Of a stretch of DNA of 64,000 bases, positions 39,740 through 47,496 are shown one piece after another. A program made the translations under genes and the position numbers. This DNA is from UBA10438 sp044238605 (lineage in GTDB: Bacteria; Bacteroidota; Ignavibacteria; Kapaibacteriales; Kapaibacteriaceae). The notes below the pieces were generated by a model, which was not told the DNA's origin, made no database searches, and saw only the letters and a list, made by a program, of their open reading frames with translations. Within the stretch, counting starts at the first letter, position 1, and each line of letters begins with the position of its first letter. The stretch lies in assembly GCA_044238605.1 (NCBI GenBank), contig JBIICY010000006.1:62001-126000 (forward strand). Direction: 5' to 3'.

Positions 39740-40003
39740 ATGAAAACCTATACTGCACATATCGCCGTTACCCTTCGCCGCGCTATCCTTGATGTTCAGG
39801 GCAAAGCCGTAGAACATGCACTGCATTCGCTGCACATGCCGGGCTTTTCAAATGTCCGCATTGGCAAGCACATTGAGCTTCACATCCAGGCGCAGGACGA
39901 AGAGACTGCTTCCGGGCTGATCCGCGAAGCGTGCGATAAGCTGCTTACCAATCCCGTCATGGAAGACTACACCTTTACGCTGCACGAAGGAGAAGCGGCA
40001 TGA
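39740..40003 (+). CDS. purS: Phosphoribosylformylglycinamidine synthase, PurS subunit
   Basis: 87-residue small subunit of the three-part FGAM synthase of purine biosynthesis. The family pattern is present: AHIAVTLRRAILDVQGKAVE at the N-terminus, MPGFSNVRIGKHIELHI in the middle and ACDKLLTNPVMEDYTFTL at the end. PurS bridges the ammonia-producing PurQ and the synthetase PurL. Its stop overlaps the purQ start (ATGA). No purL is in the window. Confidence 0.93.
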   Translation: MKTYTAHIAVTLRRAILDVQGKAVEHALHSLHMPGFSNVRIGKHIELHIQAQDEETASGLIREACDKLLTNPVMEDYTFTLHEGEAA

Positions 40004-40698
40004 ACATTGGTGTAGTAACATTCCCAGGTTCTAACTGCGACGCGGACGCCCGGTATGCATCTGAGCTTACGGGCAATACCGTTCATGCTCTTTGGCACAA
40101 GGACACCAGTCTTCCGGACTCACTAGATGCGATCATTCTTCCAGGGGGCTTCTCCTACGGAGATTATCTTCGCACAGGCGCCATCGCCAGATTCTCGCCG
40201 ATCATGGAAGAAGTTGTTCGCTTTGCCAATGGCGGCGGATACGTATTCGGTATCTGCAACGGCTTTCAGATCCTTTGCGAGTCGGGTTTGCTGCCAGGTG
40301 CACTTATCCGCAATGAACATCTGTCATTCGTCTGCAAGGACATCCATCTGCGCATCGAGCGGACCAGCCCCTTCTCAAACACCGCCTCGGTGGGGGATGT
40401 TGTGCGCATTCCCGTAGCTCATGGAGAGGGCCGTTTTACGGCTCCGGCCGATGTGCTGGCATCGATCGAGGATAATGGCCAGGTGCTCTACCGCTATTGC
40501 ACGCCAGCCGGCGATGTTGTGCCGGAAGCTAACCCGAACGGCAGCTTGAATAATATCGCCGGCATCATGAATGCCGCAGGGAATGTTATGGGGCTGATGC
40601 CTCACCCGGAGCGGGCCTGTGAACCAATTCTAGGATCGGCAGACGGTTTACATGTATTTCACAGCCTTATGCGTCAATGCAATACTGCAATGGCGTAA
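40000..40698 (+). CDS. purQ: Phosphoribosylformylglycinamidine synthase, glutamine amidotransferase subunit PurQ
   Basis: 232-residue class I glutamine amidotransferase that feeds ammonia to PurL. The nucleophile is Cys86 in GICNGFQIL, the oxyanion region is ILPGGFSYGDYLR, and the His-Glu pair lies in GLMPHPERA near the C-terminus. Coupled to purS by a 4-bp overlap. Followed by two TatA/B-like genes and gatA, which is unrelated in pathway, so the run may be a general housekeeping operon. Confidence 0.95.
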   Translation: MNIGVVTFPGSNCDADARYASELTGNTVHALWHKDTSLPDSLDAIILPGGFSYGDYLRTGAIARFSPIMEEVVRFANGGGYVFGICNGFQILCESGLLPGALIRNEHLSFVCKDIHLRIERTSPFSNTASVGDVVRIPVAHGEGRFTAPADVLASIEDNGQVLYRYCTPAGDVVPEANPNGSLNNIAGIMNAAGNVMGLMPHPERACEPILGSADGLHVFHSLMRQCNTAMA

Positions 40699-40740
40699 TT
40701 TGCGCTACTGACAACTGACACACTACGGGGTACGACCACT

Positions 40741-40917
40741 ATGAAACCAGGTCTTCCAGAGATTCTTCTCATCATTCTCGTCATCGTTCTGCTGTTTGGC
40801 GGACGTAAGATTCCTGAGCTTATGAAGGGGCTTGGATCCGGTATCCGTGAATTCAAGAAGGCTTCCAACGGTACGGACCAGGAAGAATCAAAGCCAACAT
40901 CCGACTCCAAGAACTAA
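40741..40917 (+). CDS. tatA: Twin-arginine translocase TatA-like protein (short)
   Basis: 58-residue protein with the TatA plan: a short N-terminal stretch, one hydrophobic helix (EILLIILVIVLLFGG, with the FG at its end), an amphipathic helix (RKIPELMKGLGSGIREFKKA) and a polar tail. TatA forms the pore for folded Tat substrates, such as the asparaginase with an RR signal at 21447. ATG start 42 bp after purQ. A second TatA/B-like protein follows 12 bp later; tatC is not in the window. Confidence 0.88.
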   Translation: MKPGLPEILLIILVIVLLFGGRKIPELMKGLGSGIREFKKASNGTDQEESKPTSDSKN

Positions 40918-40929
40918 GACCAAGCGATC

Positions 40930-41301
40930 ATGTTCGACGTAGGCGGGGCTGAACTCATCGTCATTATCCTGGCGGTCATTATGCTCTTTGGTCCAAAGAG
41001 CATCCCCAAGTTCATGCAGCAGGTTGGGCGCGGGGTGCGTCAGTTTCGAAAAGCTCAGGAAGATCTCACGCAGCAGATCCGCGATATTTCGGCCGATGCT
41101 GCCATACAAGACGCGTTGTCGCTGGACACGCCCGTCAAGCCGATTACCGTGCAGCCAGCCGAGGGTGTGTCGCGCGCAACACCAGCAACAACGCCTGTGC
41201 AGGAATCTGAGCAGACTTCGAGTACCACCACCGACCCAAGTTCACTTCCGGATGCGTCGGAGAACGTACCAAACAACGACCCAACCACACCAGCATCATG
41301 A
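40930..41301 (+). CDS. TatA/TatB-like translocase protein with extended tail
   Basis: 123-residue protein starting MFDVGGAELIVIILAVIMLFGP, a TatB-style opening, then the amphipathic helix (KSIPKFMQQVGRGVRQFRKA) and a long Pro/Thr/Ser-rich acidic tail of ~65 residues. TatB is the receptor partner of TatC; the longer tail and position next to a TatA gene favour TatB function, but FCB bacteria often carry only TatA-type paralogues. Its stop overlaps the gatA ATG by 4 bp (ATGA). Confidence 0.85.
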   Translation: MFDVGGAELIVIILAVIMLFGPKSIPKFMQQVGRGVRQFRKAQEDLTQQIRDISADAAIQDALSLDTPVKPITVQPAEGVSRATPATTPVQESEQTSSTTTDPSSLPDASENVPNNDPTTPAS

Positions 41302-42683
41302 GTTATACTGAAGACCGCAAAACGTACACATCGGGCAGTGGTACTGTTCGAACTGCGGTAGATGATTTTATCGAGTCGATAGAAGCACAGCGTTCCTTGA
41401 ACGCCTTTCTGCATGTGAATGCAGAAAGCGTGCGCGCTGCAGCAGATGCCTCTGATGAACGTTTCGCAGCAGGTCTGGCACGTCCACTTGAAGGACTTGT
41501 TGTTGCTGTAAAAGACAACATCAGCGTATCGGGACAGCCCCTTACCTGTGCTTCGCGCATGCTGGATGGATTTGATCCGTTGTTCAACGCAACCGTTATC
41601 GAAAAACTCTCAGACGCCGGCGCTGTGTTCATTGGCAAGACCAACATGGACGAATTCGCCATGGGGTCGTCCAATGAGACCTCGGCCTTTGGAATCGTCC
41701 GCAATTCGGTTGATCCAGAACGTGTACCAGGCGGCTCCTCTGGAGGGTCGGCTGTTGCCGTATCCGGGGGGATGTGTCATGTGTCGCTAGGTTCTGACAC
41801 TGGCGGTTCGATCAGACAGCCAGCTGCTTTTACCGGAACATATGGGTTGAAGCCAACGTATGGTCGAGTCTCGAGGTACGGTCTTGTTGCATTTGCGTCC
41901 TCGCTGGATCAGATCGGTGTGTTCAGCAGTTCTATCTCCGATATGCAGGCAGTATTCGACGTGATTGCTGGATACGACCAGATGGATGCTACGTCCGCAA
42001 GAAACGCGCCTCTGCTGCCGTCGGTCTCATCTGACCAACTGCGCATTGCAGCACTTCCCGTAGCGGAGTTAAAAGGGTGCGACGAGGAGATCATCTCTGC
42101 ATACAAAAGCTACCTAGATGCCCTTCGTGGCACAGGAGCGGTTGTCGAAGAGGTGTCGCTGCCCTACAGCGACCTATGGATTCCAACCTACTTCATTCTC
42201 GCAACTGCTGAAGCATCAAGTAACCTTGCCCGTTTTGACGGTGTGCGCTATGGACTGCGCGTTGATGCTGAAGACGGAGACATTACAACGGCAAGCCGTA
42301 CGGCTGGTTTTGGACCAGAAGTACAGCGACGCATCATGTTAGGCACGTTTGTTCTCTCTGCTGGATATGGTGAGGCCTACTATACAAAGGCCCAGCAAGC
42401 ACGTAAACTCATCAGTGATGCCTATTCAGAAGTGTTTGCAACGTATCACGCCTTTGCCCTGCCAACAACACCAACTGCCGCATTCAAGCACGGTGAAGTG
42501 AAAGACCCCGTAAGCATGTGGCTAAGTGACTACTTCACGGTATCGGCAAACATCGCCGGAATCCCCGCGCTAAGCCTCCCATTCGGATCAGACAGCAAGG
42601 GGCTGCCCATTGGCATGCAGCTGCAAGGGCCGATGTTTGGCGATGAGCGCATCATGGAGATTGCGGCGGCTATTACGAAATAG
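41298..42683 (+). CDS. gatA: Asp-tRNA(Asn)/Glu-tRNA(Gln) amidotransferase subunit A
   Basis: 461-residue amidase subunit that releases ammonia from glutamine to convert mis-acylated Glu-tRNA(Gln) or Asp-tRNA(Asn). The catalytic Ser-cisSer-Lys triad lies in VAVKDNISVSG (Lys) and PGGSSGGSAVAVSGGMC and GSDTGGSIRQPAAF (Ser residues). C-terminal family blocks are present (LPTTPTAAFKHGE, NIAGIPALSLPFG, GLPIGMQLQGP). Coupled to the upstream Tat gene by a 4-bp overlap. gatB and gatC are elsewhere. Confidence 0.94.
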   Translation: MSYTEDRKTYTSGSGTVRTAVDDFIESIEAQRSLNAFLHVNAESVRAAADASDERFAAGLARPLEGLVVAVKDNISVSGQPLTCASRMLDGFDPLFNATVIEKLSDAGAVFIGKTNMDEFAMGSSNETSAFGIVRNSVDPERVPGGSSGGSAVAVSGGMCHVSLGSDTGGSIRQPAAFTGTYGLKPTYGRVSRYGLVAFASSLDQIGVFSSSISDMQAVFDVIAGYDQMDATSARNAPLLPSVSSDQLRIAALPVAELKGCDEEIISAYKSYLDALRGTGAVVEEVSLPYSDLWIPTYFILATAEASSNLARFDGVRYGLRVDAEDGDITTASRTAGFGPEVQRRIMLGTFVLSAGYGEAYYTKAQQARKLISDAYSEVFATYHAFALPTTPTAAFKHGEVKDPVSMWLSDYFTVSANIAGIPALSLPFGSDSKGLPIGMQLQGPMFGDERIMEIAAAITK

Positions 42684-42706
42684 GAACATCTTTTTAGGGA
42701 TCGATA

Positions 42707-44464
42707 ATGGTGCCTCGCAGTACAACCTCAGCGATGTTGATCGTCATCATTGCGGCCATAGTAGCATACGGTCAGATCATCAAATTCGAATTGGGCAGAT
42801 TCGATGAGGATGGGATGATTCGTGGTAACATCAAGATTCTTAAAGATTCAGCGACGATCGCAGATGTTGTTCAGCAAGATCCGTTTTTCCGCAAGCCAGG
42901 GTTGAACTTTTACCGTCCTGCGCAGAACATCTCGCTCTGGATGGACGTCAAACTTGGTAAGGGAAAGGCGTCTACATTTCACTGGACCAACCTGCTGCTG
43001 CATGTTCTAACGTGCGTTGTGGTTCTTCGTCTTTTGAACGTCGTTACTACTGACAAGCTTACTAGCACCTTGCTTGCAGTAATGTTTGCTGTAAACCCAC
43101 TCTTTGCGCAGGCAATAGCATGGGTACCCGGGCGTGGAGACCTGATAGTTGGGCTATGCTCAGCTGCTTTTCTCCATGCTATTCTGCGCGATCCTGAGAT
43201 TTCCAGGACGCGCACCGTCATCACAACACTCGCTGCTACTGCGATAGCCATTTTTGCCAAGGAGACCTCGATCCTATTCCCAGCAATACTGGTGCTGTTT
43301 GTTCTTGCGAGGGGTAGCCGTGCTACTCTGCTTAGCCGCAATTTTCTGATCGTACTGCTGGGCTCTGCCGCTTCGGCCGGGTTGTACCTCTGGGCACGCT
43401 CGGTTGTTGTTACAAAAACTACTCAAGGCAACCAGTTCGGCCTCGAGCCACTACTCTATAACCTTAGGGTGATTCCTGAAGTTGTGGCGAAGTTCGTTCT
43501 CCCTGTTGGACTGCAGCCGATGGCTTCGTACAGCATCCTGCCAACCGTCGTGGGCATCTGCGTGATAGGAGCGCTCGGCTATCTGATATGGCGCATCACC
43601 GATACAGAATCACGAATGCTGGCTGTGCTGGGAGCTGTCTGGTTCGTGGTGTTTATGCTCCCTGGAGCGATGTTTATTCATGCCGATGGAGTTGCTGCCT
43701 ACGACTATCTTGAGCACCGTGCATACCTGCCGATCATCGGACTGCTCATACCTGCTGCACTTGTCTTATCTACCAACAGCAACCGTTCAGCATGGGGCAC
43801 TGTCCACAAGATTCTCGGTGTTTTGTGCATCGGATACCTCGTGGTAACCCTGAGCCATGTTCAGAACTATGCCACGCCCCTTTCCTTCTACGACAAAGCA
43901 GTAAGTGCTAATCCAACCTCAAGTCTTGCCCATACAAATAGAGGTCTCCTGCGGGAGAACCGGGGTGATATCGCCGGTGCACTTGAAGACTATACCGATG
44001 CCATAGAAGCCAATCCAGCATTCGCACAGGCCTATGTAAATCGCGGTAACCGTTATGGTGCGGCCGGCGACAAAGAGCGGGCTAAGGATGACTATATCAA
44101 GGCCATTCAATACAAACCATGGTTATTCCCGGCACGGTATAATCTCGGCAATTACTACCTCGACACCCGACAGCTTGATAAAGCATACGAACAATACAAA
44201 GCTGCGGCAGATCTCAATCCGACATTTACCCAGACACATGCCCTTCTTGGAGTTACAGCATCACTGATGGGTAACAACCTTGCAGCGGAAACGCATCTCA
44301 ACGAAGCGCTGCGCCTTAATCCTGGCAACGCGCAAAATCTGGTTACCCGGGGGCGAATCCGATTTGCAATGCAGAATTATCAGGGAGCTCGTAGCGATTG
44401 GCAGCAAAGCTCTGCCTTAGGAAACGCAGAAGCGTCCACCCTCCTCAATCAGATTCCGCAGTAA
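42707..44464 (+). CDS. Membrane glycosyltransferase-like protein with C-terminal TPRs (TMTC-like)
   Basis: 585-residue polytopic membrane protein. About ten hydrophobic helices cover residues 8-390. The loop FYRPAQNISLWMD and the AIAWVPGRGDLIVGL block match TMTC/GT-C-type O-mannosyltransferases, where the early acidic DED motif (here FDEDGMI) is catalytic. The C-terminal ~180 residues are five to six TPR repeats (AHTNRGLLRENRGDIAGALEDY, AYVNRGNRYGAAGDKERAK, and similar), which bind partner proteins. Probably glycosylates exported proteins; donor and acceptor are unknown. Start ATG 23 bp after gatA; a gene of its own or the operon's last. Confidence 0.82.
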   Translation: MVPRSTTSAMLIVIIAAIVAYGQIIKFELGRFDEDGMIRGNIKILKDSATIADVVQQDPFFRKPGLNFYRPAQNISLWMDVKLGKGKASTFHWTNLLLHVLTCVVVLRLLNVVTTDKLTSTLLAVMFAVNPLFAQAIAWVPGRGDLIVGLCSAAFLHAILRDPEISRTRTVITTLAATAIAIFAKETSILFPAILVLFVLARGSRATLLSRNFLIVLLGSAASAGLYLWARSVVVTKTTQGNQFGLEPLLYNLRVIPEVVAKFVLPVGLQPMASYSILPTVVGICVIGALGYLIWRITDTESRMLAVLGAVWFVVFMLPGAMFIHADGVAAYDYLEHRAYLPIIGLLIPAALVLSTNSNRSAWGTVHKILGVLCIGYLVVTLSHVQNYATPLSFYDKAVSANPTSSLAHTNRGLLRENRGDIAGALEDYTDAIEANPAFAQAYVNRGNRYGAAGDKERAKDDYIKAIQYKPWLFPARYNLGNYYLDTRQLDKAYEQYKAAADLNPTFTQTHALLGVTASLMGNNLAAETHLNEALRLNPGNAQNLVTRGRIRFAMQNYQGARSDWQQSSALGNAEASTLLNQIPQ

Positions 44465-44477
44465 TCAGTTACATAGT

Positions 44478-44906
44478 TCATTCTGGCTTCCAGCTAGGCT
44501 CTTTGCAGGTGATCGTAACAGGAACCTGGATACGATCTGAGATGCTCATCTTTACCGGACACGTTGAAACGGTGTTTTCAATGATCGTTAGATCTGCTTC
44601 GGAAAGCTCAAGCGGAACGTGAATATCCACTGTTAAACGTCCCACCCGCCGAATGGGATCGGCGATCATCTCCTTCTGCACCCTCATGGTGGAACCTGTT
44701 ACGTCCCACCCCTTGCGCTCGGCCAACAGGCCGATGTACGTCATCATGCAGGTTCCAAGTGCCGTTGCCAACAGATCAGTAGGCGAAAAACTCTCACCCT
44801 TGCCATGGTTGTCTACAGGGGCGTCTGTGATGAGCCCCGTGCCCGATGGGCCATGAGATGAGCTGCAGCGGAGCGTTCCGTCGTATGTAATTGCAATTTC
44901 AACCAT
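44478..44906 (-). CDS. OsmC-family peroxiredoxin-like protein
   Basis: 142-residue OsmC/Ohr-fold protein, a family that reduces organic hydroperoxides. The redox cysteine pair is readable: the first in ATALGTCMMTYIGL and the second in VSTCPVKMSISDRI, as in YhfA-like OsmC proteins. The ATG at 44906 has good length match; longer in-frame starts lie in the divergent sucD promoter region. It converges with the TPR gene (14 bp apart) and is divergent from sucD with 66 bp between. Confidence 0.9.
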   Translation of the reverse strand: MVEIAITYDGTLRCSSSHGPSGTGLITDAPVDNHGKGESFSPTDLLATALGTCMMTYIGLLAERKGWDVTGSTMRVQKEMIADPIRRVGRLTVDIHVPLELSEADLTIIENTVSTCPVKMSISDRIQVPVTITCKEPSWKPE

Positions 44907-44936
44907 GGAATGGACTCCAGTGTGTGTGAACTTCCG

Positions 44937-44944
44937 TAAATTCG
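44937..44944 (+). promoter_or_regulatory. Possible -7 element (TAAATTCG) before sucD
   Basis: TAnnTTcG-like octamer 28 bp upstream of the sucD ATG, in the divergent gap with osmC. A weaker match than the TAnnTTTG sites at 9904 and 29240. Confidence 0.3.
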
Positions 44945-44972
44945 CGCTCTTGAAATTACAGGACAACATACA

Positions 44973-45899
44973 ATGAGCGTTTTAGTAAATAAAAACTCCA
45001 AGATCGTTGTGCAAGGCATCACCGGCGGTGAGGGCACTTTCCACACGTCGCAGATGCTTGCATACGGCACCAATGTAGTTGCCGGTGTTACTCCCGGCAA
45101 GGGTGGATCGCTCTACTCAGGTAAGGGCGACGATATGTTCACTCGCCCAGTGCCGGTGTTCAACACCCTAGCTGAAGCTCGCGAGGCAACCGGATGCGAT
45201 GTATCGATCATCTTCGTACCAGCACCGATGGCAGCTGATGCGATCCTTGAATCAATCGCATGCGGCATGGACGTGGTAGTCTGCATCACCGAGGGCATCC
45301 CGGTTAAAGACATGATCCCTGTTCAGGCAGCATTGCTCAATTCGAACACACGTCTTATCGGACCAAACTGCCCTGGAATCATTACTCCAGGTGAATGCAA
45401 GATCGGCATCATGCCGGGCTTCATCTTTACCCCAGGCGGACCGATCGGTCTCGTGTCCCGCTCCGGAACTCTCACATATGAAGCTGTTCGCCAGCTTTCA
45501 GATGTAGGTCTTGGTCAAACAACATGTATCGGTATCGGTGGAGACCCGATCATCGGCACACGGTTTATTGATGCGATCAAGCTTTTCAATGATGATCCCG
45601 AAACGAAGGCTATCGTGATGATCGGTGAGATCGGTGGCAACGCCGAAGAAGAAGCTGCCGAATACATCAAGAAGCACGTTACAAAGCCGGTTGTTGGCTT
45701 TATCGCGGGCCAAACGGCACCTCCAGGACGCCGCATGGGCCATGCCGGAGCTATCATCTCAGGGGGCAAGGGCACAGCAGCAGACAAGATGGCCACGATG
45801 AAGGAATGCGGCATTCACGTTGTTGAATCACCAGCATCGATCGGCATCACGATGAAGAACGTTCTGGACAGCCACAAGCCAGCGAAGAAGAAGAAGTAA
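44973..45899 (+). CDS. sucD: Succinyl-CoA synthetase alpha subunit
   Basis: 308-residue subunit of succinyl-CoA ligase, which makes ATP or GTP from succinyl-CoA in the TCA cycle. CoA-binding N-terminus (VQGITGGEGTFHTSQMLAYG, GVTPGKGG), GPNCPGIITPGECKIGIMPG, and the phospho-His region GRRMGHAGAIISGGKGTA. The C-terminus is Lys-rich. The beta subunit gene sucC, usually adjacent, is not in the window. A 3-unit heptamer repeat starts 2 bp after the stop, followed by a small hairpin. Confidence 0.95.
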   Translation: MSVLVNKNSKIVVQGITGGEGTFHTSQMLAYGTNVVAGVTPGKGGSLYSGKGDDMFTRPVPVFNTLAEAREATGCDVSIIFVPAPMAADAILESIACGMDVVVCITEGIPVKDMIPVQAALLNSNTRLIGPNCPGIITPGECKIGIMPGFIFTPGGPIGLVSRSGTLTYEAVRQLSDVGLGQTTCIGIGGDPIIGTRFIDAIKLFNDDPETKAIVMIGEIGGNAEEEAAEYIKKHVTKPVVGFIAGQTAPPGRRMGHAGAIISGGKGTAADKMATMKECGIHVVESPASIGITMKNVLDSHKPAKKKK

Positions 45900-45901
45900 G
45901 A

Positions 45902-45922
45902 AGCAGCGAGCAGCGAGCAGCA
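45902..45922. repeat. Short heptamer repeat behind sucD
   Basis: Three units AGCAGCG, AGCAGCG, AGCAGCA directly after the sucD stop. The stretch from the TAA onward matches the repeat behind ahcY (32843 on) for over 20 bp. Confidence 0.85.
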
Positions 45923-45928
45923 GATAAA

Positions 45929-45946
45929 GGCACGATGTATCGTGCC
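45929..45946 (+). terminator. Hairpin between sucD and ndk
   Basis: Palindrome GGCACGAT-GT-ATCGTGCC (18 bp). No T tract follows; a weak terminator or processing hairpin. Confidence 0.45.
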
Positions 45947-45991
45947 GAAGACAACTAACAACAAGATTATCGTAAACAAGGAGCACACAAC

Positions 45992-46414
45992 ATGGAACGT
46001 ACACTCTGTATCATCAAGCCGGATGCAGTTCGCCTAAACAACATCGGTAACATCGTTGCAATGATTCAGGCAGCTGGATTCCGCATCTTGGGCATGAAGC
46101 TAACGAAGATCTCTCCGGAAGTTGCTGGTGAGTTCTATGGTGTTCACAAAGAGCGTCCGTTCTATGGTGAACTTGTCAACTTCATGTCAAGCGGAGCAAT
46201 CGTACCGATTGCACTTGAAAAGGAAAATGCCATTGCTGATTGGCGCGCGCTTATCGGTGCCACAGACCCAGCAGAAGCTGCTGAAGGCACGGTCCGCAAA
46301 AAGTATGCTACGAGCAAGGGCGAGAATGCTGTGCACGGTTCCGACAGCGTTGAGAACGGTCTTGGCGAAGTGGCTTTCTTCTTTGCTGAGAGCGAGCTCA
46401 TCAACAACGGCTAA
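45992..46414 (+). CDS. ndk: Nucleoside-diphosphate kinase
   Basis: 140-residue enzyme equilibrating nucleoside tri- and diphosphates. The active-site His is H115 in ENAVHGSDSVENG, and the N-terminus MERTLCIIKPDAVRLNNIG is typical. Length matches bacterial Ndk. A GGAG ribosome-binding site precedes the ATG. Same direction as sucD (92 bp gap holding repeat and hairpin), so possibly separate transcription. A GC-rich terminator follows. Confidence 0.97.
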   Translation: MERTLCIIKPDAVRLNNIGNIVAMIQAAGFRILGMKLTKISPEVAGEFYGVHKERPFYGELVNFMSSGAIVPIALEKENAIADWRALIGATDPAEAAEGTVRKKYATSKGENAVHGSDSVENGLGEVAFFFAESELINNG

Positions 46415-46449
46415 GGCACGAACGGCCGTTCAATAGCGTCTATGATAAT

Positions 46450-46475
46450 CACGAGGGCGGATATCCGCCCTCGTG
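46450..46475 (+). terminator. Terminator after ndk
   Basis: 11-bp perfect stem CACGAGGGCGG / CCGCCCTCGTG with an ATAT loop, 35 bp after the ndk stop, followed by GTGTTT. It isolates ndk from the next gene. Confidence 0.8.
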
Positions 46476-46508
46476 GTGTTTCTGGCTGATTTGTGGTAGT
46501 TTCCCAAG

Positions 46509-47477
46509 ATGAATGTTATGCACTCTTTTCGCTTTGCACTAGCCGCAACTACGGCTCTGATCACCTGCATTGCTGGTAGTTCAGCTCAGCAGCAGGTTGC
46601 ACCACCTGGACGTGAGTATAAGCTGCAGACACTGTATCGCGCCAGTATCGCCCAGAGCTACGAGTTTGTAGAGCAAACATCCGTTGAACGAATTTTCCGG
46701 GACTCAACAAAAACGACCTACGCCCGCACCGCAACCTATTTTATGACGGTGAGGTGTATCGAAGCACTTGATGGTGTTTCGAAGGTGGTTGTGAACCTTG
46801 ACTCTCTGAAGTATAGGTTTACATCGGACGGCAAGGAGATTGCCTACGACTCTCAAAAAGACATCACCCCAAAGAACTTCGCCGACCTGAATAATTACAT
46901 TGGCCCCTTGAATAGGTCATTTGAGCTCACGTACTCTCCCTACGGAGAGGTAACAAACATCAGCGGTGATCAGATCGACTTCTGGCGTGAATACCTGGAA
47001 CAGAACGCTGCTGACCTTGATTCCGTGCTCTATACTATCTGGACACAGTCTCTTTCACGTGAGAATTTGCTCCACGTCGGCGATCTTCAAAAACGCTCTA
47101 TCCCAGGCCTGCGCAAGGCTGTGGATTCTACGTGGAAGCACCAACTAGCGCTGCGCGTTGATGGCATGCTCTACACCGGAAACGTTCGCTCTCGACTAGC
47201 GTCGTATGAAGGGGGCTTGTACCACATCATCACACAAGACACGCTTACGGCTGCACCCGGACAGATCGTCCATACATACAATGTCCCTGAGCTCGTAAAG
47301 GTTATTGACGGATCTGTTACGTTGAATAATACGGTTCTGCTATCCACGGCAGGAACAATAAATGAGTTTACGTCTATCCTCAAGGGCAGCTCGCAGCTTG
47401 TAGCCGGAAGAGAACCGTTTAGACAGAACACTACATCGACGCTGCAGTGGAAACTGCTAGGTCAGTACCAATGGTAA
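46509..47477 (+). CDS. Exported protein of unknown function
   Basis: 322-residue exported protein. Signal peptide MNVMHSFRFALAATTALITCIAGSSAQ with probable cleavage after SSA. The remainder looks like beta-rich periplasmic protein (RTATYFMTVRCIEALDGVSKVVVN, RSFELTYSPYGEVTNI, TSTLQWKLLGQYQW) without a recognised motif. The repeated design (property measured with Ile/Val strands, Thr/Ser turns) resembles DUF6263-like proteins seen in Bacteroidota, but I cannot confirm this. The GAF/GGDEF gene follows 19 bp later in the same direction, so the two may be linked. Confidence 0.65.
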   Translation: MNVMHSFRFALAATTALITCIAGSSAQQQVAPPGREYKLQTLYRASIAQSYEFVEQTSVERIFRDSTKTTYARTATYFMTVRCIEALDGVSKVVVNLDSLKYRFTSDGKEIAYDSQKDITPKNFADLNNYIGPLNRSFELTYSPYGEVTNISGDQIDFWREYLEQNAADLDSVLYTIWTQSLSRENLLHVGDLQKRSIPGLRKAVDSTWKHQLALRVDGMLYTGNVRSRLASYEGGLYHIITQDTLTAAPGQIVHTYNVPELVKVIDGSVTLNNTVLLSTAGTINEFTSILKGSSQLVAGREPFRQNTTSTLQWKLLGQYQW

Positions 47478-47496
47478 TACGCGTAAGTTTGCACCG